A stretch of DNA of 33,270 nt from an uncultured Alphaproteobacteria bacterium (GTDB lineage Bacteria > Pseudomonadota > Alphaproteobacteria > RF32 > CAG-239), in the NCBI GenBank assembly GCA_934277435.1, contig CAKQUE010000012.1:1-33270 (forward strand). The letters are read 5' to 3'. The position numbers were made by a program, and so were the translations under genes. Shown here piece by piece: positions 1 to 8,334 of this stretch. Position 1 is the first letter of the stretch. Each line of letters starts with the position of its first letter. Under the pieces are notes generated by a model. It ran no database searches. It saw only the letters and a list, made by a program, of their open reading frames with translations, and was not told the origin of the DNA.

Positions 1-123
1 GGCGATTCTTCATGTACCAATGGCAATAAATGCCTAATCAATATGACTCTATCCGACATACAAAATGCTTGCACATCCTGTGTAATTGGAACCGATTATT
101 GCTTATTGGTTTTAGAATTTTAG
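1..123 (+). CDS. C-terminal end of a Cys-rich protein (partial, starts before window)
   Basis: Frame 1 is open from the first base to a TAG at 121-123, giving 40 residues that begin GDSSCTNGNKC and end CLLVLEF. Five cysteines in 40 residues (CTNGNKC, ACTSC and one near the end) suggest a disulfide-rich exported or surface protein, but no family is recognised. A strong terminator lies about 175 bases downstream on the same strand, as expected for the end of a transcription unit. The start lies outside the window. The reading is short, so chance cannot be excluded, but the composition looks protein-like. Confidence 0.45.
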   Translation, partial: GDSSCTNGNKCLINMTLSDIQNACTSCVIGTDYCLLVLEF

Positions 124-296
124 CAACTTCAAAAGATTATGTTAAGATAAATTTTTTACCACAATATCAATTGGTTGAGCTTGAAAACTCCGCCTCACCA
201 TACTAATTCTTTGAAAGTTTGACATTTATCTGTTTTTATGTCATACTTCCAATATATGATTGGGAAGTTGGGTGTTCAACTTCTTTCCTATGTTGG

Positions 297-334
297 AAAA
301 CGTCTAGTGATACGAACACTAGACGTTTTATTTA
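297..334 (+). terminator. Rho-independent terminator
   Basis: A perfect stem AACGTCTAGTG / CACTAGACGTT with a 7-base loop is followed by TTTATTT. It probably ends the unit whose last gene is the Cys-rich partial CDS. A weaker hairpin (GAAGTTG/CAACTTC) lies just upstream at about 265-285. Confidence 0.8.
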
Positions 335-402
335 TACCCCTCACCCGGAGCGAAGCTTCAACCTCTCCAGCAGGGGGCAAGATTAAAAAACATACTCTAC
401 CA

Positions 403-840
403 AGCAATGCGGATAATGGTGCAGATAAAGGCAACTCTAGTTCTGAAGAAAATCCTAGTGTACATAGAAGTACATGAATTTTCTGAATGAATGTAAGTTG
501 CCTTTAGATGTGACGTTAGGCGCGTTGCTTTTGCTCTCAGAAACTCGGATAATGAGCTTAATGCGAAGTAAGATTTTTTCGCAGTGTACAAACTAGTACA
601 TAAGAAAAACCGGCTGCTTATTGTTGCAACCGGCACAAACTAGAGAAAACTCGTATAGCGTGCGTAGATGCGACGGAATTTTTAAGCGACGTGTACATAA
701 TAGTACACGAGCGCCAAACTCACATAGCTCTCAGAAACTCGGATAATGAGTCTAATACGCATTAACTTTTTTGCGCCGTGTACAAAATGGTACACAAGCA
801 CAAAAAGTTAAAAGTAGTAGACCATTAGACGAGTTTCCCC
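403..840. repeat. Mosaic palindromic repeat element, copy 1 (downstream of rbfA)
   Basis: The element begins with a 154-base segment (403-556) repeated almost identically at 13089-13243. That segment contains a long hairpin with arms AAAGGCAACT (427-436) and AGTTGCCTTT (496-505), and inner arms GAAAAT/ATTTTC. It then holds three diverged units of about 61 bases (541-601, 647-708, 735-795). Each starts AAACTCG and ends in a hairpin GTGTAC-N6-GTACAC, or GTACAT in the first. The right edge at 830-840 (CGAGTTTCCCC) is inverted relative to GAAACTCG at the unit starts. It abuts the rbfA stop codon. ORFs crossing it on both strands are artefacts of the palindromes. The rest of the gene-free stretch 124-402 holds the terminator and a short GC-rich run near 336-380. 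Confidence 0.8.
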
Positions 841-846
841 ACCAAA

Positions 847-1227
847 TTAGTCGAGTTTCTCTATATCAGCTCTAACTTTCGGATCATTCATCAACTTATT
901 AATTCTGTCCGCTTCTTCAAAAGTGTCATCTACTCTAAAATTGATGTCTGGAGTGAAACGCAGTTTTAATTTTGACGCAACCAGCTTTTTGAATACCCAT
1001 TTTTCGGCATTCAACTGTTCCAAAATCACGCCCAGATTTTTGCCGTTTAAGGTCATTAAATAAACCGTGGCATATTTCAAATCCGGCGACATAACCACTT
1101 GCGTGATAGTGATAAAAGCTTCGGCAATCTCCGGACTACGCACCTCGCCTTTTTCTAAAGCGGTAGCAATAACTTTGCGGATTTCCTGTCCCACACGCAG
1201 CTGTCGCTGTGACAATTCATGAGCCAT
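847..1227 (-). CDS. rbfA: 30S ribosome-binding factor A
   Basis: RbfA is a small KH-like protein that binds the immature 30S subunit near the 5' helix of 16S rRNA and helps late maturation. The 126-residue product starts MAHELSQRQLRVGQEIRKVI, has the family core SPDLKYATVYLM around residues 48-59, and matches the usual 115-135 residue length. The start is fixed by AAAGGAG about 7 bases upstream. It is the last gene of the rimP-nusA-rnpM-infB-rbfA operon, 15 bases after infB. The truB/rpsO genes that commonly follow are absent; a palindromic mosaic repeat follows instead. The last codons (GAAACTCGACTAA on the minus strand) are nearly duplicated about 20 bases downstream inside the repeat edge. 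Confidence 0.93.
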   Translation of the reverse strand: MAHELSQRQLRVGQEIRKVIATALEKGEVRSPEIAEAFITITQVVMSPDLKYATVYLMTLNGKNLGVILEQLNAEKWVFKKLVASKLKLRFTPDINFRVDDTFEEADRINKLMNDPKVRADIEKLD

Positions 1228-1242
1228 TTTTAACTCCTTTCT

Positions 1243-3750
1243 TTAGAGGGTTTTAGCAATTTCTTCTACTTCGTAGCACTCAATAGAATCATTTACCTGA
1301 ATGTCGTTGTAGTTTTCAAAACTCATACCGCACTCATAACCTTCTTTAACTTCTTTAACATCATCTTTATAACGTTTCAACTGACCAAGATTACCGTCAT
1401 GAATCACCACGTTATCGCGCAGCAATCTGATTTTAGCACCACGCTTAACCATACCTTCGGTAATCATACAGCCGGCAACTTTGCCCACACCGGTAATATT
1501 GAACACGCTGCGAATTTGCGCATAACCCAAAATCTTTTCGCGCAGTTCAGGAGTTAACATACCTTCAAGGGCTTTTTTAACATCATCTACTACCGTATAA
1601 ATAATGGAGTAGTAACGAATATCAACCCCGTCGCGATGAGCCATATCACGAGCCTGAGCGTTGGCACGAACATTAAAGCCGATAACAAACGCATCAGAAG
1701 CCTTAGCCAAAGTAATATCGGATTCAGAAATCGGACCAACGGCCGAATGCAGGATTTGCACCGAAACTTCATCGTTAGAAAGTTTTTTCAAAGTACCTTC
1801 CAATGCCTCAATAGAACCTTGAACATCTGCTTTAATAATCACAGACAAGTGTTTAGACTCACCAGATTTAATCTTATCCATCATCTGTTCCATTGCCGAT
1901 TTGGCACTCTTAACCAATTTGGCATCACGCTCTTTACGAATACGATAACCGGTAACTTCTTTAGCTTGGTTTTCATCTTTGACCACCACAAAAGTATCAC
2001 CGGCCATAGGCGTACCCTGCAAGCCCAAAACTTCTACCGGAGTAGCCGGTTCGGCTTCGCTGACTTTGCGTCCGTGTTCGTTAAACATAGCGCGTACGCG
2101 TCCCCATTCTTTACCGGCAATCAAAATATCACCCACATGCAAAGTTCCGCGCTGAACCAAAACTGTCGCCACGCTGCCGCGTCCTTTTTCCATTTTTGCT
2201 TCAATTACCGCACCTTCGGCTGCGTGATTTGGATTTGCTTTCAAATCGAGCATTTCTGCCTGCAGCAAAATCGCCTCAACCAACTTATCAATATTAATGC
2301 GTTTTTTAGCAGAAACTTCGGCACATAAACATTCGCCGCCCATCTCTTCAACGCCGATACCATATTGCAGCAATTCGGTTTTAACTTTCAGCGGGTCAGC
2401 CCCTGGCAAGTCGATTTTGTTAATTGCTACCACAATCGGAACTTCAGCGGCTTGAGCATGGCGGATAGCTTCCACGGTTTGCGGCATGATACCGTCATTG
2501 GCGGCAACCACCAAAACCACAATATCCGTAACTTTAGCACCGCGGGCGCGCATTTCAGAGAACGCTTCGTGTCCCGGAGTATCAATAAAAGTAATTTTTT
2601 GACCGCTGGCAACTTTGATTTGATAAGCACCGATATGTTGTGTAATACCACCGGCCTCTTTAGCTGCCACGTTTGTTTCACGCAAAGCATCCAGCAACGA
2701 GGTTTTACCATGGTCAACGTGTCCCATAACTGTCACAATCGGCGCGCGCGGCTGCAAATCTGCCTCTGTATCAGCCGGACCGGTCAAGCCCTCTTCCACA
2801 TCGCTATCGGCCACACGTTTAAATTTGTGTCCCATATCTTCAACCACTATTTGCGCTGTGTCGGCATCAATAGCTTGGTTAATTGTTGCCATCACACCCA
2901 AAGACATCAAGCGTTTAATCACGTCGGCGCTTTTTTCAGCCATACGGTTTGCCAACTCTTGCACGGTAATTGTTTCCGGAATAATCACTTCCTTAACAAT
3001 TTTTTCTTGCGGAGCTTGCACCTGTACCGGTTTTGGCTGCTTTTTCTTAAAGTGGCGACGCGGCGCACCATAACCATAATCATCGTCATCATCACTGTTC
3101 ATATAAGAGTTCAGATTAATTTTGTTATTGCGGCGCTGCGGCTCAAAACTACGTTTTTGAATTTTTTTACGTTCCTGCTCAAAGGTTTCTTCACGTGTCA
3201 TAACGTGCTTTTCAACCACAGCCGACTTTTTGCCTTTTTTATGATAATTTTCTTCTTCATCATCATCGTCATAATCTTCTTTAGACTTTTTCAAACGATG
3301 TTCAAGACCTTCATTTTTAGGCGCAGGCTTAGCAGCGTTTTTTTCTGGTTGCTTTTTAGCCTCTTCAGCCGCTTTTTTAGCCTTTTCGGCAACAGCTTTA
3401 GCATCTGCTTCGGCCTGAACTTTAGCTTTTTCGGCATCTTCTTTTTCTTGCTGAGCTTTAGAGCGTTCTTCCTGCAGTTTAAGCCGCTGAGCGTTACGAG
3501 CTTCTTCTTCCTGCTTACGTTTAGCGTCATGCTCTTTAGCCTCTGCCAAAAGCTTTAATTTTTGCGCTGTTGCCTCATCAATTTCTTTTTTCGGAGCAAC
3601 CGGCGCCGATTGATTAATTACTCTTTTTTTACGCACTTCAACCTGCACCACTTTTTTACCGTCAGCGGCCGGTGATTTATTAAGATTTTTCAAAGTGAGG
3701 GTCGATTTTCCAGACAATGTTAATTTGCCCTTTGCACTTTCTTCTGTCAT
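1243..3750 (-). CDS. infB: Translation initiation factor IF-2
   Basis: IF-2 is the GTPase that brings fMet-tRNA to the 30S subunit and promotes subunit joining. The 835-residue product has a charged N-terminal third (Lys/Glu/Ala-rich coiled coil at about 55-130, acidic runs DDDDEEE and SDDDDDYGYG), then an IF2-N domain near 255-310. The G domain follows: P-loop GHVDHGKT at about 343-350, DTPGHE at 390, NKID at 444-447. Domains II, III and the C-terminal fMet-tRNA-binding domain follow. The length is normal for Alphaproteobacteria. It lies 16 bases after rnpM/ylxR in the same operon. The N-terminal repeats of Lys/Glu/Ala produce long shadow ORFs on the other strand. Confidence 0.97.
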   Translation of the reverse strand: MTEESAKGKLTLSGKSTLTLKNLNKSPAADGKKVVQVEVRKKRVINQSAPVAPKKEIDEATAQKLKLLAEAKEHDAKRKQEEEARNAQRLKLQEERSKAQQEKEDAEKAKVQAEADAKAVAEKAKKAAEEAKKQPEKNAAKPAPKNEGLEHRLKKSKEDYDDDDEEENYHKKGKKSAVVEKHVMTREETFEQERKKIQKRSFEPQRRNNKINLNSYMNSDDDDDYGYGAPRRHFKKKQPKPVQVQAPQEKIVKEVIIPETITVQELANRMAEKSADVIKRLMSLGVMATINQAIDADTAQIVVEDMGHKFKRVADSDVEEGLTGPADTEADLQPRAPIVTVMGHVDHGKTSLLDALRETNVAAKEAGGITQHIGAYQIKVASGQKITFIDTPGHEAFSEMRARGAKVTDIVVLVVAANDGIMPQTVEAIRHAQAAEVPIVVAINKIDLPGADPLKVKTELLQYGIGVEEMGGECLCAEVSAKKRINIDKLVEAILLQAEMLDLKANPNHAAEGAVIEAKMEKGRGSVATVLVQRGTLHVGDILIAGKEWGRVRAMFNEHGRKVSEAEPATPVEVLGLQGTPMAGDTFVVVKDENQAKEVTGYRIRKERDAKLVKSAKSAMEQMMDKIKSGESKHLSVIIKADVQGSIEALEGTLKKLSNDEVSVQILHSAVGPISESDITLAKASDAFVIGFNVRANAQARDMAHRDGVDIRYYSIIYTVVDDVKKALEGMLTPELREKILGYAQIRSVFNITGVGKVAGCMITEGMVKRGAKIRLLRDNVVIHDGNLGQLKRYKDDVKEVKEGYECGMSFENYNDIQVNDSIECYEVEEIAKTL

Positions 3751-3766
3751 CTAGTCAATACTCCAA

Positions 3767-4339
3767 TTATATATCCAAAAATGTCTGATACCGTTTCAAA
3801 GCCAATCTGACCATATCGCTCATTTTACCTTTTTTTACCGCCAAATAGACGGTATTTTCACGGTCAAACGCTGTACTTAAAGTTTCAGTATCATACAGTG
3901 TAAACTTTTCTAAATTTGCGGACAATTCTGCAATTTTCTGCCTGCCGTCTGCGCCGGCGTCTGTTGCTTCTATCACAAAGGCTGCCCTTCCTTTTATAAT
4001 CAATTCTTTTACTTTTTCAAATCCTAAAACCAAATCGCCGGCTTTACGCGCCAAATTGAGTGCGTCTAAACCTTTTTTGGTTAAAATTCCTTCAACAATT
4101 TCCGGCATATTCGGCGCATATTCAACCTTTTTATGCAGAATTTTGTTAAACGGGTGTTTTTCTACCAGACTTTGCAGCAGCTTTTTTGAGTTGGAAACAT
4201 AAAAACCGCGTCCGTCAATTTTTTTGTTAAAATCAGGCAACATTGTACCATCTTTCAACGTTACAAAACGCAGCAGATTTTCCTTGTTCAGGACTTCTCC
4301 GCTTATCACGCATTTTCTTGTTTCCAACTCTTTAGCCAT
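3767..4339 (-). CDS. rnpM: RNA-binding protein, YlxR/RnpM (DUF448) fused to an L7Ae-like domain
   Basis: The 190-residue product has an N-terminal DUF448/YlxR domain (residues 1-80: RKCVISGE, then DGRGFYVSNS, the family GRGxYV motif). Residues from about 88 on form an L7Ae/L30e-like domain (KGLDALNLARKAGDLVLGFEKV). This fused form is common in Alphaproteobacteria, while Firmicutes encode YlxR and YlxQ separately. YlxR has been linked to RNase P modulation in Bacillus and E. coli; that role is not shown here. It lies between nusA (22 bases upstream) and infB, its standard position. Function in RNA binding is inferred from the family. Confidence 0.9.
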   Translation of the reverse strand: MAKELETRKCVISGEVLNKENLLRFVTLKDGTMLPDFNKKIDGRGFYVSNSKKLLQSLVEKHPFNKILHKKVEYAPNMPEIVEGILTKKGLDALNLARKAGDLVLGFEKVKELIIKGRAAFVIEATDAGADGRQKIAELSANLEKFTLYDTETLSTAFDRENTVYLAVKKGKMSDMVRLALKRYQTFLDI

Positions 4340-4361
4340 TGCAATTTCCTTTCAGCAAAAA

Positions 4362-5897
4362 CTATTCTTTATTTTCGCTGTTTTCTTCTTTGAACCAGTG
4401 TTCGCGCGCCGACATGATAATATCGTTGGCTTCAACCTCAGACAAAGAATTTTCGCCCAGCATATCGCGCAGCTCATCAGCAGCCAAATCAGCCAAATCA
4501 TCAATATTTTTAACACCTTTTTCAGCCAAAGTGATAATCATATCCTGATCCAAGCCTTTAACTTCTTTTAAGCTTTCATCAATTTTCAAAGATTTACTCT
4601 TTTCAGCAAATTCTGCATTGCGTTTAGCAATATATTCTTTGGCACGATTTTGCAATTCAGCAGCTACATCTTCGTCAAAACCTTCAATATCCGCCAGCTC
4701 TTTCAGGTCAACCATAGCGATTTCATCAATAGTAGAAAATCCTTCGGCAACCAACAAATGAGCAATCATATCGTCCACATCCAAAGCTTCCATAAAGCGT
4801 TGCAAACGAACTTTATTTTCATTAGCACGGCGTTCATGCTCTTGTTCTTCGGTCAATACGTCAATATCTGCGCCAAGCAGCTGCGACGCCAATTTAACAT
4901 TTTGACCTCTGCGGCCAATAGCCAAAGAAAACTGGTCTTCCGAAACAACTGCTTCTATGCGGTTATTTTCTTCATCTAAAACAACTTTAGAAACTTCTGC
5001 CGGAGCCAAAGCGCTGACAATATATTGCGCCTTGTCTTCAGAATAAGGAACAATATCAATTTTTTCACCTTGCAATTCGGTTACCACAGCCTGAACGCGG
5101 ATACCGCGCAAGCCCACGCAAGCACCAACCGGATCAATGGTTTTATCTGTTGCGCGTACGGCAATTTTGGCCTTTGAACCAGGGTCACGGGCAACACCCA
5201 TAATTTGCACAATACCATCATAAATTTCTGGAACTTCTTGTGTAAACAATTTTGCCATAAATTCTGGACATGTGCGGGACAAGAAAATTTGCGGTCCTTT
5301 AACTTCACGACGAACATCTAAAACATAAGCGCGAACGCGGTCACCGTTTTTAAATTTTTCTCTTGGAATGATTTCATCATGACGCAAAACAGCTTCGGTT
5401 TTGCCAATATCCAAAATCACATTGCCAAATTCAATTCTCTTAACCGTACCATTGATAATGGTGCCGATTTTTTCTTTATATTCTTCAAATTGTTTGTTGC
5501 GTTCTGCCTCACGTACTTTTTGCATAATAACCTGTTTAGCGGTTTGGGCGGCAATACGGCCAAAATCAATCGGCGGCAAAGCGTCAATAATAAAATCGCC
5601 TACTTTTAAATTGCGGTCATAGCATTTAGCGTCTTTCAATGTAATTTGAGCCGCTTCATTTTCAATAATAGCGTCATCAGGCACAACTTCACGATAGCGA
5701 GCCAAAGAAATAGCGCCGGTTTTACGGTCGATAGTCGCGCGAATATCATGCTCAAAGCCATATTTTGTACGTCCGGCTTTTTGAATAGCAACTTCCATCG
5801 CCACAAAAACATCTTCTCTGTCAATATTTTTTTCTCTGGCAACCGTGTCAGCCACTAACACGATTTCAGGTCTCGGCATATTTTCAAAATTTTCCAT
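4362..5897 (-). CDS. nusA: Transcription termination/antitermination factor NusA
   Basis: NusA binds RNA polymerase and nascent RNA and modulates pausing, termination and antitermination. The 511-residue product has an N-terminal RNAP-binding domain (residues 1-120), an S1 domain near 135-200 (GTIINGTVKRIEFGNVILDI), and KH1/KH2 with the motif GPCVG-like GACVGLRGIRVQAV and AIGRRGQNVKLAS. Two C-terminal helix-hairpin-helix repeats follow (about 365-420 and 440-490), as in most Alphaproteobacteria. The start MENFENMPRPEIV sits 18 bases after rimP. The C-terminal acidic repeats are intact. Confidence 0.97.
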   Translation of the reverse strand: MENFENMPRPEIVLVADTVAREKNIDREDVFVAMEVAIQKAGRTKYGFEHDIRATIDRKTGAISLARYREVVPDDAIIENEAAQITLKDAKCYDRNLKVGDFIIDALPPIDFGRIAAQTAKQVIMQKVREAERNKQFEEYKEKIGTIINGTVKRIEFGNVILDIGKTEAVLRHDEIIPREKFKNGDRVRAYVLDVRREVKGPQIFLSRTCPEFMAKLFTQEVPEIYDGIVQIMGVARDPGSKAKIAVRATDKTIDPVGACVGLRGIRVQAVVTELQGEKIDIVPYSEDKAQYIVSALAPAEVSKVVLDEENNRIEAVVSEDQFSLAIGRRGQNVKLASQLLGADIDVLTEEQEHERRANENKVRLQRFMEALDVDDMIAHLLVAEGFSTIDEIAMVDLKELADIEGFDEDVAAELQNRAKEYIAKRNAEFAEKSKSLKIDESLKEVKGLDQDMIITLAEKGVKNIDDLADLAADELRDMLGENSLSEVEANDIIMSAREHWFKEENSENKE

Positions 5898-5915
5898 TTT
5901 TTCCTCATCAAAAAA

Positions 5916-6416
5916 TTAAAGTTCAACAGCTTCATGAGCTGCCTGATATTCTTCCCAAAGTTCATCAGTCAGAACCAGTTTGGCTTTAGTCATGGCATCA
6001 TACGGAATGGTATATTCAACTCCGTCCATATCCATAACAATTTCTTTGTCATCGGCACGCAAGAGCATACCTTTGAAACGTTTGCGGTTTTCCACCTTAT
6101 CAGCGGTTTCAACCTTAATGACATAGTTGCAAAAACGCTGAAAATGCTCAGGTTTGGTCAATGGTCTATCCAGCCCCGGAGAGCTGACTTCCAGCGAATA
6201 TTTTTCTTTTATCGGGTCTTTTTCATCTAAAACATCCGAAAGTTTGCGGCTAACCTCAGCGCAGTCATCAACTGTCAAATCACGCGAATGGTCGGCAACA
6301 TCAATCATCACCTGCAAGGTGGGATTCGCCTGGCCGATAGTCATCACGCGCACCAACTCAAATCCGGCATTTTCCACCACGGGTTCAATCAAATCCTGTA
6401 AATAGTGTTTTTGCAT
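5916..6416 (-). CDS. rimP: Ribosome maturation factor RimP
   Basis: RimP assists 30S assembly. The 166-residue product has the typical two-domain form: N-terminal alpha/beta domain with GFELVRVMTIGQANPTLQVM, the central motif YSLEVSSPGLDRPL (residues near 78-92), and a C-terminal SH3-like domain. It is the first gene of the nusA-infB operon. An AAAGGAAATTAA sequence precedes the ATG. A candidate promoter and leader hairpin are described separately. Confidence 0.95.
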   Translation of the reverse strand: MQKHYLQDLIEPVVENAGFELVRVMTIGQANPTLQVMIDVADHSRDLTVDDCAEVSRKLSDVLDEKDPIKEKYSLEVSSPGLDRPLTKPEHFQRFCNYVIKVETADKVENRKRFKGMLLRADDKEIVMDMDGVEYTIPYDAMTKAKLVLTDELWEEYQAAHEAVEL

Positions 6417-6431
6417 TTAATTTCCTTTAAC

Positions 6432-6457
6432 AAAAAAGCGGGGCTTTTCAGCTCCAC
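6432..6457 (-). terminator. Possible attenuator in the rimP-nusA leader
   Basis: On the minus strand, 20-45 bases before the rimP start, GTGGAGC-TGAAAA-GCCCCGC can form a 7-bp stem with one mismatch and one G-U, directly followed by TTTTTTG. The geometry is that of a leaky intrinsic terminator. NusA operons are autoregulated in some bacteria, which makes attenuation here plausible but unproven. Confidence 0.4.
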
Positions 6458-6484
6458 TCCTATAATTCTTTATTGTTGTCAACA

Positions 6485-6512
6485 CTTATACCACACTTTT
6501 TCCAGATGTAAA
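6485..6512 (-). promoter_or_regulatory. Candidate sigma70 promoter for the rimP operon
   Basis: On the minus strand TTTACA (-35) and TATAAG (-10) are separated by 16 bases, each one mismatch from consensus, about 70 bases upstream of rimP and just ahead of the leader hairpin. The gap 6417-6737 between divergent units is otherwise AT-rich with no gene seen. Confidence 0.45.
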
Positions 6513-6737
6513 GCACTTTTTTTGATTAATGTTAATAATAATTTTAACACAATTATAATTTATTTCTTATTTTAAACTTGACTTTAAAAGATATTTATGA
6601 TAACAATACCACATTAAAATAATTTATCTTGTTGTATTGTTGCGGCTGATTAAGGCTTTGCGGTTTAATATTATACGCATACACAATAAGAAATAAATTA
6701 TTTAATAAGCTAAAAACAATAAACTTTGGAGAAAAAT

Positions 6738-7829
6738 ATGTACAGAAATTTTAAATCTCAATTAGGCTATGAAAATGGTGAAAACAAAATAGATTCTTAC
6801 GGCGTTGACCACAGTAACTTTTCCCTGCGTGATGAAGTATCTTATCAAATGGCGAGAACTAATCGGGAAAACGAACTGATAAAAAACTACAACAATCAAG
6901 GCATAACGCAAGACTATCCGCAGTACAACACCAACTTTTGGGGCAACAATCCGGCTAACAACTATGGTTTCGGCACCTCTAACATCAGTGATAATATTGA
7001 AAACGTCACCAATTCGCTTAAAAATCAGAACTATGGTTTTGATACTAATACCAACAACCTAAAACCAAATAACATTTACAATGCTGTTGGCAGTAATGGA
7101 ACGTTTAATACGACTAATATTCAAACGCAGCCTCAAACTTTAAATCAATTACAGTCTAATAGTTTGAATAAAGCAAACTCAATGGAATTATTTAATAATC
7201 CACCATCCTTGCAAATGGATTTAAGCCTAAAGCCTTTAAATAAATCAAACAGTTACACCACCGAAAGTGCTTGGGGTTTCCCAAATAATTCTCCTAAAAT
7301 AAATTATTCTTTATATGGTGATGATTTTAGTAAAGAATATATTAATGAAATTCTCAATGACAACCGCTTTCAACAAGCTATAAAAAGAACTAAATGTATT
7401 GAAGGAGGATATAGTAATAATAAAAACGATAAAGGTGGCGAAACTAATTATGGAATTAGCTCTAAATATTATCCTAATGAAAATATAAAAAATATGACAC
7501 CTGAACGAGCCAGTGCAATATTTTATAGAGATTATTGGATTAAACCTAAAATTAATCTACTTCCAGATGAAATTGCTGATATTGTATTTGATAATAGTGT
7601 TGTACAAGGCCAGAATACAAGTATAAAACTTTTACAAAAAGCTTTAGGAATTAAGGATGATGGAATAATAGGCCCGGCCACTTTAAATGCTTTTAACAAC
7701 GCTAATTATCTAACGATTAAACAAAATTTCATTAATAATGTTAAATCTAGAATAAAAAATATAACAAAACAAGATGCATCTCAAAAAATCTTTGAAAAAG
7801 GCTGGATAAGAAGAAGCAATACTTATTGA
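6738..7829 (+). CDS. GH108-type lysozyme-like protein with Asn-rich N-terminal region
   Basis: The C-terminal half (from about residue 200) matches glycoside hydrolase family 108 endolysins: EGGYSNNKNDKGGETNYGIS, where the Glu (about residue 222) corresponds to the family catalytic acid. It is followed by a C-terminal peptidoglycan-binding-3-like segment with GIKDDGIIGPATLNAF. The first 195 residues are low-complexity, rich in Asn, Gln and Ser, with no signal peptide or membrane segment. The ATG at 6738 is preferred over a TTG at 6726 because GGAG lies 6 bases before it. Phage-type GH108 enzymes are usually around 170-200 residues, so the disordered extension is unusual. It could be a prophage remnant, a secretion-associated lysozyme or a secreted effector; the sequence does not decide. 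Confidence 0.75.
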   Translation: MYRNFKSQLGYENGENKIDSYGVDHSNFSLRDEVSYQMARTNRENELIKNYNNQGITQDYPQYNTNFWGNNPANNYGFGTSNISDNIENVTNSLKNQNYGFDTNTNNLKPNNIYNAVGSNGTFNTTNIQTQPQTLNQLQSNSLNKANSMELFNNPPSLQMDLSLKPLNKSNSYTTESAWGFPNNSPKINYSLYGDDFSKEYINEILNDNRFQQAIKRTKCIEGGYSNNKNDKGGETNYGISSKYYPNENIKNMTPERASAIFYRDYWIKPKINLLPDEIADIVFDNSVVQGQNTSIKLLQKALGIKDDGIIGPATLNAFNNANYLTIKQNFINNVKSRIKNITKQDASQKIFEKGWIRRSNTY

Positions 7830-8266
7830 TTTTCAATATAATTTATTGTTTTATTAATATAATTATATAAACCTTGGCTTGTGGCATATTCACTATATAA
7901 ATTCGGTGCTATGCCACAATTATTTTTCTTACAATAAATTGAATCACTATAAATAAACTTATACTCAATCTGTAAAAAATTTTTATAATTATCAAATTTT
8001 TGCATAGCATCTTCATTTGATAAATCATAAAATTTCGTAAAAATACTAACAGCAACTTTCTGATAACATTTCTGCAGTTTTTCTTGCTCCGCCAGAAGCT
8101 GATTAAAACATCTTGAATTCCAATCTGAACAACGCTTTTCATCCTGTTCAAAATTATTATAACATTGTTTCAATACTTGTTTATATTCATTAATATTTAA
8201 TTCTTCCGCTAACACCACTTTACTAACATATAAAAATGACAATAAAATCAACAACACCTTTTTCAT
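7823..8266 (-). CDS. Small exported Cys-containing protein, paralogue A
   Basis: The 147-residue product begins with a signal peptide MKKVLLILLSFLYVSKVVLA, probable cleavage after VLA. The mature part is Lys/Asn-rich and mostly helical-looking, with cysteines in KQCYNN, KRCSDW, SRCFNQ, QKCYQK and KKNNC. No known family is recognised. It is one of three neighbouring genes on this strand with near-identical signal peptides and the same AAAAGGGGAATAT ribosome-binding region. It lies 68 bases after paralogue B and may be cotranscribed, since its upstream region keeps the RBS but not the TTGACT promoter box. Its stop overlaps the end of the convergent GH108 gene by 7 bases. Confidence 0.75.
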   Translation of the reverse strand: MKKVLLILLSFLYVSKVVLAEELNINEYKQVLKQCYNNFEQDEKRCSDWNSRCFNQLLAEQEKLQKCYQKVAVSIFTKFYDLSNEDAMQKFDNYKNFLQIEYKFIYSDSIYCKKNNCGIAPNLYSEYATSQGLYNYINKTINYIENQ

Positions 8267-8334
8267 ATTTCATATTCCCCTTTTAATTATATTAATAAGA
8301 AAAAAAATCAACAAACTACATACTTTTCGTTTTA

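Noticed and set aside
238..477. 79-codon plus-strand ORF near the left end
   Set aside because: It runs through a perfect terminator hairpin and into the palindromic repeat; no RBS and no family-like sequence.
510..525. GTTAGGC strings resembling integron attC core sites
   Set aside because: No matching RYYYAAC partner at attC spacing, no integrase, and the same string sits inside the repeated module in both copies.
397..636. Minus-strand ORF in the mosaic repeat
   Set aside because: It lies wholly within self-complementary repeat units; reading is a by-product of the palindromes.
2365..3558. 397-codon plus-strand ORF
   Set aside because: Shadow of infB in the opposite strand; low-complexity Phe-rich translation.
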